Part shown: piece by piece, positions 1-8,992 of the stretch
Position numbering within the stretch: the first letter of the stretch is position 1
How the letters are laid out: each line of letters starts with the position of its first letter
Origin: Actinomadura macra NBRC 14102
GTDB lineage: Bacteria > Actinomycetota > Actinomycetes > Streptosporangiales > Streptosporangiaceae
Direction: 5' to 3'
Length of the DNA stretch: 64,000 nucleotides
Assembly: GCF_001552215.1 (NCBI RefSeq)
Contig: NZ_BCQT01000014.1
Span: forward strand, 1 to 64,000
Position numbers and translations under genes: made by a program
Notes under the pieces: generated by a model
Databases searched by the model: none
The model's input: the letters and a program-made list of their open reading frames with translations, nothing else
What the model was told of the DNA's origin: nothing

Positions 1-293
1 TCGCCCCACGCCTCCACCCGGAACGACCACGCCCCCGGCTCCGTCGGCGTCACCTCCGCCGCCCACCGGTCCAGACCATGACCGATCTCGGCCATCCGCG
101 CGCCCGCGAGCTCCTCGCCACCCGGCGTCCGCAGCACCACCGCCGCCCCCAGCGACTCGTGCCCCTCACGGAACACCGTCGCGGCGACCTCCACCGTCTC
201 CCCCACCACCGCCTTGGCGGGCCATCGACCGCCCCCCACCACCGGCGACACGTCCAGGATCGGTATCCGACCGAGCCTCGGAATGCCGGTCAT
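1..293 (-). CDS. glgE: GlgE maltosyltransferase, N-terminal part (cut by window edge)
   Basis: Alpha-1,4-glucan:maltose-1-phosphate maltosyltransferase extends a cytoplasmic alpha-glucan with maltose from maltose-1-phosphate (the TreS-Pep2-GlgE-GlgB route). Reading leftward from ATG at 293, about 97 codons are present. They contain GRIPILDVSPVV and WPAKAVVGE, followed by a beta-sandwich stretch (VFREGHESLGAAVVLRTPGG), which match the N-terminal domain of actinobacterial GlgE. The catalytic GH13 barrel lies outside the window. No strong Shine-Dalgarno sequence precedes the ATG. The gene is divergent from glgP, so a synthetic and a degradative enzyme of the same polymer share one control region. 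The identification rests on motif recognition of a fragment, but it fits the neighbour very well. Confidence 0.85.
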   Translation of the reverse strand, partial: MTGIPRLGRIPILDVSPVVGGGRWPAKAVVGETVEVAATVFREGHESLGAAVVLRTPGGEELAGARMAEIGHGLDRWAAEVTPTEPGAWSFRVEAWG

Positions 294-590
294 TTGGGAC
301 GTTCCGGACTCGACCTGCATGTGCCACCCCTACCCGTTCGAGAAATCCAAAACGTCCCATGCCCGCGAACCGGCGCTTCCCTTCTCGTCGTTGTCCATAA
401 CTTTGCGCTGCGGATCGGATACCGGGAGCAAACACCACAAAACGATCATTTGCCTGGGAGTAGGGGGCGGCCTGGACGGTCCGCGGACGGTCGGGATTCC
501 GTAAACGCCCGGCAGCGGATCGGTCTTCCGGGTGACGGTCCGGTCCCCGGTGTCGCATCCGTCCGAGGGCACCACATAGCGTGGTTCCGC
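294..590. promoter_or_regulatory. Divergent glgE/glgP intergenic region
   Basis: These 297 bp separate two divergently transcribed glucan genes and must hold both promoters. The stretch around 405-465 is unusually AT-rich for this genome (for example a CAAACACCACAAAACGATCA segment). No palindromic operator or RNA structure stood out. Open frames crossing it lack codon bias and protein similarity. Confidence 0.5.
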
Positions 591-3203
591 GTGAAGGCAA
601 TCCGACGTTTCACGGTACGCACCGTCCTTCCCGAGCCGCTCAGGCAACTGGAGGAGCTCGTCCTCAACCTGCGCTGGTCCTGGCATCACGAGACGCTCGA
701 CCTGTTCCGCGCCGTGGACCCGGCGCTGTGGAAGGCCGTCCGCCACGATCCGGTGCGGTTGCTCGGCGAAGTCTCACCGGAACGCCTGGCGGCCCTCGCA
801 GGTGACAGGAGATTCCTGCGCCGCCTCCAGGACACGGCCGACGACCTGCATGAATACCTGACGGCACCGCGCTGGTACCAGACGCGCTCCACGCCCCTCG
901 CAGAGCGCGGGGAGGCTCCGTCCTCCATCGCCTACTTCTCGCCCGAATACGGGATCACCGCCGCGTTGCCGCAGTACTCCGGTGGCCTCGGCATCCTCGC
1001 CGGCGATCACCTCAAGACGGCGAGCGACCTCGGCGTCCCGATCATCGGGGTCGGGCTGCTCTACCGGCACGGCTACTTCTCGCAGTCGCTGTCGCCGGAC
1101 GGCTGGCAGCTGGAGCGCTATCCGCCGCTCGACCCGAACGGGCTGCCGCTCACCCTGCTCCGCGATCACGACGGGACGCCCGTCCGGGTCAGCGTCGCCC
1201 TGCCGAAGGACCGCGACCTGCACGCGCAGGTGTGGCTCGCCCGCGTCGGGCGCGTCCCGCAGCTGCTGCTCGACTCCGACGTCGAGGACAACGACCAGGC
1301 CGCGCGGGACGTCACCGACCGGCTCTACGGCGGCGGCGGCGACCACCGGCTCCTCCAGGAGATGCTGCTCGGCATCGCGGGGGTGCGGGCGATCCGCGCC
1401 TACTGCGACATCACCGGGCACCCGGCGCCGGAGGTGTTCCACACCAACGAGGGTCACGCCGGGTTCCTCGGCCTGGAGCGCATCCGCGAGCTGGTGTCCG
1501 AGCAGGGCCTGACATTCGACGAGGCCCTGGAGGCCACCCGCGCGGGGACGGTGTTCACCACGCACACGCCCGTCCCGGCGGGCATCGACCGGTTCCCGCG
1601 CGAGCTGATCCAGCGATACTTCGGCGACCCGAACGAGGACGACGTCCCCGTGGAGCGGGTCCTCGCCCTCGGCGCCGAGGATTACCCGGGCGGCGACCGC
1701 ACCGTCTTCAACATGGCCGTGATGGGTATGCGGTTGGCCCAGCGGGTCAACGGCGTCAGCGCCCTGCACGGCCGTGTCAGCCGGGAGATGTTCGGCGGGC
1801 TGTGGGGCGGCTTCGACACCGCCGAGGTCCCCGTCGGGTCGATCACCAACGGTGTGCACGCCGGGACGTGGGTGGCCCGGGAGGTCCTGGAACTGGCCGC
1901 CCGCGAGGTCCCGTCGGTCGTGGAGTCGGCGAGCGGCTGGGAGGGCGTGCGCAACGTCCGGAGCGGTGAGATCTGGCGGGTACGGCGGGTGCTGCGCGAG
2001 CGGCTCGTCGTGGACGCGCGGCGCCGGCTCCGCGAGTCGTGGCGGCAGCGCGGCGCGAGCGAGGCCGAGACGTCCTGGATCGACCAGGCGCTCGACCCCG
2101 ATGTGCTGACGATCGGGTTCGCGCGGCGCGTCCCGTCCTACAAGCGGCTGACGCTGATGATGAGCGACCGGCACCGGCTCCGGTCGATCCTGCTGGACCC
2201 CGACCGGCCGGTGCAGATCGTCATCGCCGGCAAGGCGCACCCGGCCGACGAGGGCGGCAAGCGGCTGATCCAGGACATCGTGCGGTTCGCCGACTCCGAG
2301 GACATCCGGCACCGGATCGTGTTCCTGCCCGACTACGACATGGCGCTCGGGCAGCTCCTCGTCCAGGGCTGCGACGTGTGGATGAACAACCCGCTGCGGC
2401 CCCTTGAGGCGTGCGGGACGTCCGGGATGAAGGCGGCGCTGAACGGCGGGCTCAACCTGTCGATCCGTGACGGCTGGTGGGACGAGTGGTACGACGGGCA
2501 GAACGGCTGGGCCATCCCGTCCGCCGACGGGCTCGCCACCCCCGACCGTCGCGACGCGCTGGAGGCCGCCGCGCTGTACGAGCTGATCGAGGACCATGTC
2601 GCGGTCACGTTCTACGACCGGGACTCGGCGGGGCTGCCGCGCCGCTGGCTGGAGATGGTCAAGCACACGATCGCCACGCTCGGCCCGAAGGTGCTGGCGT
2701 CCCGGATGGTCCGCGACTACGTGGAGGGGTACTACGACCCGGCCGCCGCATCCGCCCGCGCCATGTCGACCGACAAGTACGCCGGGGCGCGCGCGCTGGC
2801 GGCCTGGAAGCAGCGGGTGTCCTCGGGGTGGCCGCGCGTCGCCGTCGAGCACGTCGAGTCCACCGGGGAGGAGAGCCCGCACGTCGGCGGGCGGCTGACC
2901 GTGCGGGTGCTGGTCGATCTCGGCGTCCTCGACCCGGGTGACGTCGCTGTGGAGGTCGCCTACGGCCGCGTCGACGACTCCGATGCGCTGGTTGCGCCGA
3001 CCTACCTTGAGCTGCGCGGCGGCGAACCGGCCGAGGACGGCCGGCTCCGCTACGCGGGCGAGGTCCCGCTGGCGCGCAGCGGCGCGTTCGGGTACAGCGT
3101 CCGCGTCGTGCCGAGCCACCCCATGCTGTCCGGACGGGCGGAGATGGGGCTGGTCGCGCTGCCACCCGCGCCGCCCGGCATGACGAACGGCGACCTGCGC
3201 TAG
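591..3203 (+). CDS. glgP: Alpha-glucan phosphorylase
   Basis: This cytoplasmic PLP-dependent enzyme releases glucose-1-phosphate from the non-reducing ends of alpha-1,4-glucans (870 aa). The frame is open further upstream, but GTG at 591 begins the conserved protein (VKAIRRFTVRTVLPEPL). An N-terminal DUF3417 region (LEELVLNLRWSWH, about residues 10-125) typical of bacterial GlgP comes first. The phosphorylase body follows, with SIAYFSPEYGI, HTNEGHAGFLGLER and the cofactor motif GTSGMKAALNGG; its PLP-binding lysine is near residue 614. The length matches the actinobacterial family of about 850-870 aa. The stop overlaps the convergent membrane-protein gene by 4 bp. Family and function are well supported; the exact start is likely but not proven. 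Confidence 0.92.
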   Translation: MKAIRRFTVRTVLPEPLRQLEELVLNLRWSWHHETLDLFRAVDPALWKAVRHDPVRLLGEVSPERLAALAGDRRFLRRLQDTADDLHEYLTAPRWYQTRSTPLAERGEAPSSIAYFSPEYGITAALPQYSGGLGILAGDHLKTASDLGVPIIGVGLLYRHGYFSQSLSPDGWQLERYPPLDPNGLPLTLLRDHDGTPVRVSVALPKDRDLHAQVWLARVGRVPQLLLDSDVEDNDQAARDVTDRLYGGGGDHRLLQEMLLGIAGVRAIRAYCDITGHPAPEVFHTNEGHAGFLGLERIRELVSEQGLTFDEALEATRAGTVFTTHTPVPAGIDRFPRELIQRYFGDPNEDDVPVERVLALGAEDYPGGDRTVFNMAVMGMRLAQRVNGVSALHGRVSREMFGGLWGGFDTAEVPVGSITNGVHAGTWVAREVLELAAREVPSVVESASGWEGVRNVRSGEIWRVRRVLRERLVVDARRRLRESWRQRGASEAETSWIDQALDPDVLTIGFARRVPSYKRLTLMMSDRHRLRSILLDPDRPVQIVIAGKAHPADEGGKRLIQDIVRFADSEDIRHRIVFLPDYDMALGQLLVQGCDVWMNNPLRPLEACGTSGMKAALNGGLNLSIRDGWWDEWYDGQNGWAIPSADGLATPDRRDALEAAALYELIEDHVAVTFYDRDSAGLPRRWLEMVKHTIATLGPKVLASRMVRDYVEGYYDPAAASARAMSTDKYAGARALAAWKQRVSSGWPRVAVEHVESTGEESPHVGGRLTVRVLVDLGVLDPGDVAVEVAYGRVDDSDALVAPTYLELRGGEPAEDGRLRYAGEVPLARSGAFGYSVRVVPSHPMLSGRAEMGLVALPPAPPGMTNGDLR

Positions 3204-3748
3204 AGGCCGTCCTCGTCGTCGGGCGGCGGGTCCGGCTGCCGCCATCCGGCGACGAGGACGGGCAGCAGCAGGTGCGTCAGGAAAAGCGCGACGACGCCGT
3301 CGGCGATGGCCGCCATCGGGATGTGCGCCTCCCGGCCCCCGCCGGTGTTGAGCACAACGGCGGCGACCACGACGATCACCCCGAGCATGATCCGGTGCGC
3401 GATCGTGTGGGCGCGGAGCCGCTCGGCCACCTGCCGCTCGTCCAGCCTCCGCTCCGACCGCGACGTCGTGCCGCGCGTCGCGGTGTTCAGCGCGCTGAAC
3501 ACCGGTATCGCCACCACGACCGACAGGCCCAGCAACGCGATCGACGCGTACATCGCGGGATCGCCCGGCGCGAGGTTCCACGACACCACGCAGCCCGCCC
3601 ACGGCATCGCCACCGCCACCAGCCCGGCCACCACGACCCACCTGCGCCGACGCCGCGTCGCATACCAGGACGGCAGGACCTCGCGCTGGAGGGCCTCGTC
3701 CCATGCGCGCGCCCATCGGTCCCTGATGCGGGTGCGCCGCTCGCCCAT
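3200..3748 (-). CDS. Small four-helix membrane protein (DUF2178-like)
   Basis: This is an integral membrane protein of unknown function (182 aa from ATG 3748). A basic N-terminus (WYATRRRRRW) precedes four hydrophobic segments: roughly VVVAGLVAVAMPWAGCVV, MYASIALLGLSVVVAIP, IMLGVIVVVAAVVL and VVALFLTHLLLPVLVAGW. A charged loop DERQVAERLRAHT between the second pair recalls DUF2178-type proteins. An alternative ATG at 3778 overlaps the stop of the upstream regulator as ATGA. ATG 3748 has the better ribosome site (GGGGGGAG about 9 nt upstream), so I chose it. Genes for XRE regulators of the YozG type often sit directly before such membrane proteins, which suggests a two-gene operon. Confidence 0.65.
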   Translation of the reverse strand: MGERRTRIRDRWARAWDEALQREVLPSWYATRRRRRWVVVAGLVAVAMPWAGCVVSWNLAPGDPAMYASIALLGLSVVVAIPVFSALNTATRGTTSRSERRLDERQVAERLRAHTIAHRIMLGVIVVVAAVVLNTGGGREAHIPMAAIADGVVALFLTHLLLPVLVAGWRQPDPPPDDEDGL

Positions 3749-3774
3749 TCCCCGGGGCTCCCCCCTCGGCGCGC

Positions 3775-4020
3775 TCATCGGGCGCTGCCCAGCGTGGGAA
3801 AGGGCGCCAGCGAGAACACGACCTCGACGGGCACCTCGAAGAACCGGGCGATGCGCAGCGCGAGGTGCAGGCTCGGGCTGTACTCGCCGCGCTCCAGGTA
3901 ACCGACCGTCTGATAGTGAACGCCCAGCGCCGTGGCGAGCTCGCGGCGTGAGACGCCCCGCTCGGCCCTCAACACCGCGATCCGGTTGTAGACGCTCTCC
4001 TTCTCCGCGGACACCGTCAC
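3775..4020 (-). CDS. XRE-family helix-turn-helix regulator
   Basis: This small cytoplasmic DNA-binding protein (81 aa) is almost entirely one Cro/CI-type HTH. It contains IAVLRAERGVSRRELATALGVHYQTVGYLERGEYSPSL, with the recognition helix around HYQTVGYLE, and ends in VPVEVVFSL, a tail common in YozG-like regulators. GTG at 4020 is used; a second GTG lies two codons later. Its stop touches the start region of the membrane-protein gene, so the two are probably co-transcribed and the regulator may control its own operon. Confidence 0.82.
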   Translation of the reverse strand: MTVSAEKESVYNRIAVLRAERGVSRRELATALGVHYQTVGYLERGEYSPSLHLALRIARFFEVPVEVVFSLAPFPTLGSAR

Positions 4021-4065
4021 AGTCTTCCGCAGCCGGCGGAAGAAGGTGCGTCACGCGGGGCATTC

Positions 4066-4878
4066 TCAGGCGGGAGGTGGGGCCGCCAGCGACTCGTAGG
4101 CGGGGGCGAGGACGTCGGTCAGGTCCCGGCGGCGGACCCGGACCGGCGGGGGAGTCGCGACCCGCAGGACGAACCCCGGCGGGACGGGCGGGGCGGGCGG
4201 ACGTTCGCGCAGCCCCGCCAGACCGGACGGCGGCGTCCAGAACCCGGCGGCGGTGAGCGGCTCGTCCGCCATCTCGAACGGGTCGGGCTCGGCGCCGGGG
4301 CCCGAGCCGCGCCGCAGCGCCGCGAGCAGCCGGTCCCGGCCGCGCCCGTTCCACTCCAGGATGAGGAACGGGTCGTCATCGAACGCCTCGGCCAGCAGGT
4401 ACAGGACGGCCGCCGCGTGCTTGCACGGGTCGCCCCAGTCGGGGCAATCGCACATCAGGTGCAGGTCGGAGGCCGTCCCCGGGAACAGCGCCAGCCCCAG
4501 TTCGGCGAACACCCACTCGATCTCCGGCGGCATCTCACCCGCGAGCAGCCGCGCCCGGAACACCGCACGGGACGCCAGCTCCGCCTCCGCCGCGCGCCAG
4601 CCCGCGTCGTCGATCGCCTCGATGCCGAGCGCGACCTCGTACGGTTCGGGCGCCGACCCCCGCACCTTCGCGGTGACCTCGTACGGGGCGACCCGCAGGT
4701 CGAAGACGTTGCCCTTGCGCGCGTAGGTACGGCCGCGCTGGAGCCGGCCCTTGTCGGCGAACGACTCGACGAGGTCGATGAACCGCCGCGACCACCACCG
4801 CGCACCGATCGAGCCGCGCTTGGTGCGGGCCCTGACGCCCGTGTCCGCTTCCGCTTCCGCGTCGAAATCCTCGTGCAT
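4066..4878 (-). CDS. SWIM zinc-finger protein
   Basis: This 270-aa protein carries a SWIM zinc-binding motif, CDCPDWGDPCKHAAAVLY near residue 142, with the CxC-xn-CxH ligand pattern. The N-terminal half has RRFIDLVESF and RGRTYARKGNVFDLRVAPYEVTAKVRGS, regularly found in SWIM proteins paired with SNF2 helicases. The C-terminal 80 residues are proline-rich and poorly conserved. ATG 4878 overlaps the helicase stop as ATGA, so translation is likely coupled. SWIM fingers bind nucleic acid or proteins, and the function of this pair is not established. I infer a DNA-associated partner of the helicase. Confidence 0.85.
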   Translation of the reverse strand: MHEDFDAEAEADTGVRARTKRGSIGARWWSRRFIDLVESFADKGRLQRGRTYARKGNVFDLRVAPYEVTAKVRGSAPEPYEVALGIEAIDDAGWRAAEAELASRAVFRARLLAGEMPPEIEWVFAELGLALFPGTASDLHLMCDCPDWGDPCKHAAAVLYLLAEAFDDDPFLILEWNGRGRDRLLAALRRGSGPGAEPDPFEMADEPLTAAGFWTPPSGLAGLRERPPAPPVPPGFVLRVATPPPVRVRRRDLTDVLAPAYESLAAPPPA

Positions 4879-7800
4879 CAGTCGCTCACCGCATCCGGGG
4901 ACAGGCGCAGAACGTCACGCAGCTCCGCGACCGACAGCTCGGTCAGCCACTCCTCGCCGGTGCCGACGATCGAGTCGGCCAGGGCCTTCTTGCGCTCGAT
5001 CATCTCGTCCACCCGCTCCTCCATCGTGCCGATGCAGATGAACTTGCGCACCTGCACGTTGCGGGTCTGCCCGATGCGGAACGCCCGGTCGGTCGCCTGG
5101 TCCTCGACGGCCGGGTTCCACCAGCGGTCCACGTGGACGACGTGGTTCGCGGCCGTCAGCGTCAGCCCCGTGCCGGCGGCCTTGAGCGACAGCAGGAAGA
5201 CCGCGGGCTCCGGGTCGTCCTGAAAGTGCCGGACGAGGTCGTCGCGCGCCTGCTTGGACGTGCCGCCGTGCAGCCACAGGACGGGCCGCTCCAGCCGCGC
5301 CGCGAGGTAGGGCTGGAGCATCGAGCCGAACTCGGCGTACTGCGTGAAGACGAGGATCTTCTCGCCCTGTTCCAGGACCTCGGCGCAGACCTCCTCCAGC
5401 CGCTCCAGCTTCCCCGACCGGCCGGGCAGCCGCGAGCCGTCCTTCAGCAGCTGCGCCGGATGGTTGCAGACCTGCTTGAGCTTGGCCATCGTCGCCAGGA
5501 CAAGCCCGCGCCGCTGCTTGTCGTCGGCCTCGGCGATCTGGGCGAGCATGTCGTCCACCGTCGCCTGGTAGAGCGACGCCTGCTCGGTGGTCAGGTTGCA
5601 GTAGACCTTGATCTCCTGCTTCTCCGGCAGGTCCGAGATAATCGACTTGTCGGTCTTGAGACGGCGTAGGACGAACGGCTGCGTCGCCCTTTTCAGCGCC
5701 AGCGCGGCCTGCTCGTCGCCGTCCCGCTCGATCGGGATCGCGAACCGCTCCCGGAACGCGGCGCGCGGGCCGAGCAGCCCCGGGTTCGCGAACTCCATGA
5801 TCGACCACAGTTCGGTCAGATGGTTCTCCACCGGCGTGCCGGTCAGCGCGATCCGGCTGCGCGCCGGGATGCTCCGCACCGCCCTGGCCTGCCGTGTCCC
5901 GCTGTTCTTGAGGGCCTGCGCCTCGTCGCAGACGACCCGCTCCCAGCCGATCTCCGCGAGCGTCTCGGCGTCGCGCGCGGCCGTCCCGTAGGTGGTCAGC
6001 ACCAGGTCGGCCCCGGCGACGGCCTGACCCAGCCCCTCGCCGCGGTGCCGTCCCGTCCCGTGGTGGACGTGGACGCGCAGCTTGGGGGTGAACCGCGCCG
6101 CCTCACGCTGCCAGTTCCCCACCAGCGACATCGGCAGGATCGCGAGGGTCGGACCGGGGCGCGCGCCGCCCTCCCGCTCGTGGACGAGCAGCGACAGAAT
6201 CAAGATCGTTTTGCCCAGCCCCATGTCGTCGGCGAGCAGCGCGCCGAGGCCGAGATCGTTCATGAAGGCCAGCCAGGCGAGCCCGCGCTCCTGGTACGGG
6301 CGCAACTCGGCGTCGAGCTCGTCGGGGGTCCGTAGCGGGGTGAGGCGGCGGTCGGCCTCGCCGGACAGCAGGTCACCGAGCGTCCCGCCCGCGTCGACCT
6401 CGGTGAGCGGAAGCGCGCCGTCGCCGGCGTGGATGATCGCGCGGATCGCCTCCGCGGCGGGCATCCGGCCCTGCCGCGGGTGGCGCAGGAAGTCGAGGGC
6501 GGCCTCCAACTGCTGCTCGTCCAGCTCCACCCACCGGCCGCGAAGCCGGACGAGCGGGGTCTTCAGCCGCGCCAGCTCCTCCAGCTCGGCCTCGTCGATG
6601 CTCTCGTCGCCGATCGCGAGGTCCCAGCGGAAGCGCACCATGCCCTTCAGGTCGAAACCCGAAGGCGCGGCGGCCCCGGACGAGGTCTCCGGGTCGTCCG
6701 GATCGGTGGTGAGCTTCATGCCGAGCCGGGCCTTGCCCGCCCACTGGGGGAGCAGGACCCCGAACCCGGCGGCGGCCAGCAGCGTGGCGGCCTGCCGCAG
6801 GAAACGGAACGCGCCCGCCGTATCGAGGACGAGTTCGTCCGGGGTGGGGCCGTCCAGAGCCGGGGCGAGGTCGGGGAACAGGCGCAGCGCGCGGCCGAGA
6901 CCGGTGAGGAGCGTCTCTTCGGCATCGGGGATCGAGGTGGCCTCGCCCGCCCAGACCAGCGCTGCGGGGACGTAGAGACTCGGGTCGTCGGTGCCCTGCA
7001 AGGCGAACTCGACACGCCAGGTGTCCGCGTCCTCAGCCTCGTCCTGCACCTGCCCGGTGAGCTCCCGCAGTTCCGGATCGAACTCCGGCGCGCCCGGCTC
7101 GGCCAGCCGGAAGCAGACGCGCAGCGGCCCGGCCGGGCGGCGCGACGCGGCGGCCCAGGCGTCCAGCTCGGTGATCAGCTCGCCCGGGTCGTCACCGGGC
7201 TCGCGGGCCACCTCGGCGGACGGGCCGGTCAGCGCCGCGACCCAGCGCTCGGCGAGGGGCAGCCGGTCGGGGACCTTGCCGCGCCGGGGCGGCAGCAGCG
7301 GATGCGGCACGACGCCCCGGACCGCCGTGTCGACCAGACCGTGCAGGGCCTCGCGCAGCACCTCGGCGGAGGGACGGCCGCCGTCCGCGGCGCGGCACGC
7401 GGCGGGCATCGCCGCGGCGAGCGACCGGAACCGCGCCGGGTCGTCGACGACGGGCCGCCAGCGCGCGACGAGGGCGCCGTCCTCGCGCAGCAGCGCGGGC
7501 AGCACCTGGCCGCGCCCGGTGAGGTGCACGGCCTCGGCGGCCAGCAGGCACAGGAACCGCAGGTCGGTGCCGGCGACCACGTCGCCGCGGTTCTCGGCGG
7601 CCTGGAGCAGCGCCATCGCCGGGAAGGCTTCCAGTACGAGCGCGGGCACCCGCCACGGGCGCAGCTCGGGCTCGTCGCGCACGGGCTCGGGACCGAGCTC
7701 GGCGGACGGCAGCGGACGGTCGCCGAGGGTCGGCAGCGACATCGCCAACTCGACACGGAACGCGCCCCGCACTAGCGGTTCATAGGACGTGCCGGAGAAA

Positions 7801-7913
7801 TCCCGTGTCGCGAACGGATGGACCCCAGGGGCGGGCTCGTCCGGACCCGTGCGTTCGGCCCACAGGCAGAGCGCACCACCATGCCACGTGGCGTGGGCGA
7901 CAAGCATGGTCAT
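4878..7913 (-). CDS. SNF2-family DEAD/DEAH helicase-like ATPase
   Basis: This large cytoplasmic ATP-dependent DNA translocase has 1011 aa. The N-terminal half is a family-specific region; the segment VRFRWDLAIGDESIDEAELE with RLRGRWVELDEQQL resembles the SNF2-associated DUF3670 domain. The two RecA-like lobes follow, with Walker A DDMGLGKT near residue 566, Walker B/DEAQ in VCDEAQALKN near 661, LTGTPVENHL, and late motifs AGTGLTLTAANHVVHVDRWWNP and ATDRAFRIGQ. The frame is open upstream to 8153, but that part is intergenic repeat. The conserved protein begins MTMLVAHATWH, so ATG 7913 is the start (7907 is an alternative). It is coupled to the SWIM protein. Chromatin-remodeller-like motor activity is known for the fold; the substrate is unknown. 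Confidence 0.88.
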   Translation of the reverse strand: MTMLVAHATWHGGALCLWAERTGPDEPAPGVHPFATRDFSGTSYEPLVRGAFRVELAMSLPTLGDRPLPSAELGPEPVRDEPELRPWRVPALVLEAFPAMALLQAAENRGDVVAGTDLRFLCLLAAEAVHLTGRGQVLPALLREDGALVARWRPVVDDPARFRSLAAAMPAACRAADGGRPSAEVLREALHGLVDTAVRGVVPHPLLPPRRGKVPDRLPLAERWVAALTGPSAEVAREPGDDPGELITELDAWAAASRRPAGPLRVCFRLAEPGAPEFDPELRELTGQVQDEAEDADTWRVEFALQGTDDPSLYVPAALVWAGEATSIPDAEETLLTGLGRALRLFPDLAPALDGPTPDELVLDTAGAFRFLRQAATLLAAAGFGVLLPQWAGKARLGMKLTTDPDDPETSSGAAAPSGFDLKGMVRFRWDLAIGDESIDEAELEELARLKTPLVRLRGRWVELDEQQLEAALDFLRHPRQGRMPAAEAIRAIIHAGDGALPLTEVDAGGTLGDLLSGEADRRLTPLRTPDELDAELRPYQERGLAWLAFMNDLGLGALLADDMGLGKTILILSLLVHEREGGARPGPTLAILPMSLVGNWQREAARFTPKLRVHVHHGTGRHRGEGLGQAVAGADLVLTTYGTAARDAETLAEIGWERVVCDEAQALKNSGTRQARAVRSIPARSRIALTGTPVENHLTELWSIMEFANPGLLGPRAAFRERFAIPIERDGDEQAALALKRATQPFVLRRLKTDKSIISDLPEKQEIKVYCNLTTEQASLYQATVDDMLAQIAEADDKQRRGLVLATMAKLKQVCNHPAQLLKDGSRLPGRSGKLERLEEVCAEVLEQGEKILVFTQYAEFGSMLQPYLAARLERPVLWLHGGTSKQARDDLVRHFQDDPEPAVFLLSLKAAGTGLTLTAANHVVHVDRWWNPAVEDQATDRAFRIGQTRNVQVRKFICIGTMEERVDEMIERKKALADSIVGTGEEWLTELSVAELRDVLRLSPDAVSD

Positions 7914-7966
7914 CGAAGCTACCAGCAGCCTCGGACAGTGTTGATTGCAATCCCGGCTGTGTTCAC

Positions 7967-8107
7967 TGCAATCCCGGCCCAAGGGACTCGCCTGGCGGCT
8001 CGCCCCTTGACCGTGCTCGGGCGAGCGCGACATCGCTTCGCGATCTTCCCGTTGGGGCTCGCCTTCGGCTTCGCCCCCCCCGGTCAGGTCACGCGCTCGC
8101 GTGACGG
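7967..8107 (+). repeat. Dispersed structured intergenic repeat, copy A
   Basis: This is one of four related elements in the window (others at 33272, 45792 and 62852). It runs from TGCAATCCCGGCCC through GACCGTGCTCGGGCGAGCGCG, written here in outline, to CGCTCGCGTGACGG. It contains a small ATCGC-TTC-GCGAT hairpin, a larger hairpin (GGGGC...GCCCC) and outer arms GCGAGCGCG/CGCGCTCGC. Its 14-bp 5' motif TGCAATCCCGGC is duplicated just upstream at about 7946. It lies between the helicase and enoyl-CoA hydratase starts, so open frames through it are not genes. Confidence 0.75.
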
Positions 8108-8153
8108 TTGAGGCCACACCGAGGTTGAGCCCACACGACGGTTGAGGTCCCAC
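8105..8153 (+). repeat. Three imperfect 17-bp tandem repeats
   Basis: Units CGGTTGAGGCCACAC, AGGTTGAGCCCACAC and CGGTTGAGGTCCCAC begin at 8105, 8122 and 8139, a 17-bp period. They follow repeat copy A and lie about 60 bp upstream of the enoyl-CoA hydratase start. They could be regulatory boxes or replication-slippage products. Confidence 0.55.
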
Positions 8154-8209
8154 CGGAACAGAACACTAGGCTCGGGGCGTCACCGCCGAAGTTCTTCAGG
8201 AGGGTCGCC

Positions 8210-8992
8210 GTGGGAGAGTTCGTACGGGTCGAGGTCGAGGATGGGATCGCGACGATCAGGCTTGACCGTCCCAAGATGAACGCCCTGAACGCCCAAGTGC
8301 AGCGGGAGCTGATCGACGCGGCCGCGCAGGTCACCGGAGACGACGCCGTCGCCGCCGTCGTGCTGTACGGCGGGGAGCGGGTGTTCGCGGCGGGCGCGGA
8401 CATCAAGGAGATGGCGCCGCTCGGCTACGCGCGGATGTCGGCGGGCCCCTCGCGCCTTCTCCAGGACTTCGCCAAGGCGCTCGCCGCCATCCCGAAGCCC
8501 GTCATCGCCGCGATCACCGGGTACGCGCTCGGCGGCGGCCTGGAACTGGCGCTGACCGCCGACTTCCGGGTGGCGGGCGAGGGCGCGAAGGTCGGGCAGC
8601 CGGAGATCCAGCTCGGCATCATCCCCGGCGCCGGCGGCACGCAGCGGCTGGCGCGTCTCGTCGGCCCCGCGAAGGCGAAGGACCTGGTGTTCTCCGGACG
8701 GCATGTCGCGGCGGACGAGGCCCTCGCGATCGGCCTCGTCGACCGGGTCGTCCCGGACACTGACGTCTACGCGGCGGCGAAGGAGTGGGCGGCGACGTTC
8801 GTGGGCGGCCCGGCGGTCGCCCTCCGTGCCGCCAAGCAGGCCATCGACGCGGGCCTGGAGGTCGACCTGGACACCGGCCTGGAGATCGAGCGGGTCCAGT
8901 TCTCGGCCCTGTTCGCCACCGAGGACCAGGCGAACGGCATGAAGAGCTTCATGGAACAGGGGCCGGGCAAGGCCGAGTTCACGGGTCGGTGA
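8210..8992 (+). CDS. Enoyl-CoA hydratase/isomerase
   Basis: This crotonase-fold enzyme (260 aa) hydrates trans-2-enoyl-CoA, usually in fatty-acid beta-oxidation. It has the oxyanion-hole segments ERVFAAGADIKEM and GYALGGGLELALTADFRVA. The second catalytic block PEIQLGIIPGAGGTQRL supplies a glutamate, and the C-terminal helices end in SFMEQGPGKAEFTGR. GTG 8210 is preceded by AGGAGGG, and a TAGGCT -10-like element lies about 40 bp upstream, so this transcript has a leader. The 3' end overlaps the convergent HxlR gene by 14 bp. The substrate chain length cannot be told from sequence. Confidence 0.9.
   Translation: MGEFVRVEVEDGIATIRLDRPKMNALNAQVQRELIDAAAQVTGDDAVAAVVLYGGERVFAAGADIKEMAPLGYARMSAGPSRLLQDFAKALAAIPKPVIAAITGYALGGGLELALTADFRVAGEGAKVGQPEIQLGIIPGAGGTQRLARLVGPAKAKDLVFSGRHVAADEALAIGLVDRVVPDTDVYAAAKEWAATFVGGPAVALRAAKQAIDAGLEVDLDTGLEIERVQFSALFATEDQANGMKSFMEQGPGKAEFTGR

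Noticed and set aside
774..3716. 980-codon open frame antisense to glgP
   Set aside because: It is a by-product of high third-position GC on the glgP strand. Composition is Arg/Gly/Pro/Val repeats with no domain, and glgP itself is clearly real.
7805..8111. Small frames sharing the peptide TVLGRARHRFAI at about 8000, 33330 and 45840
   Set aside because: The shared peptide comes from translating the intergenic repeat copies, not from a protein family.
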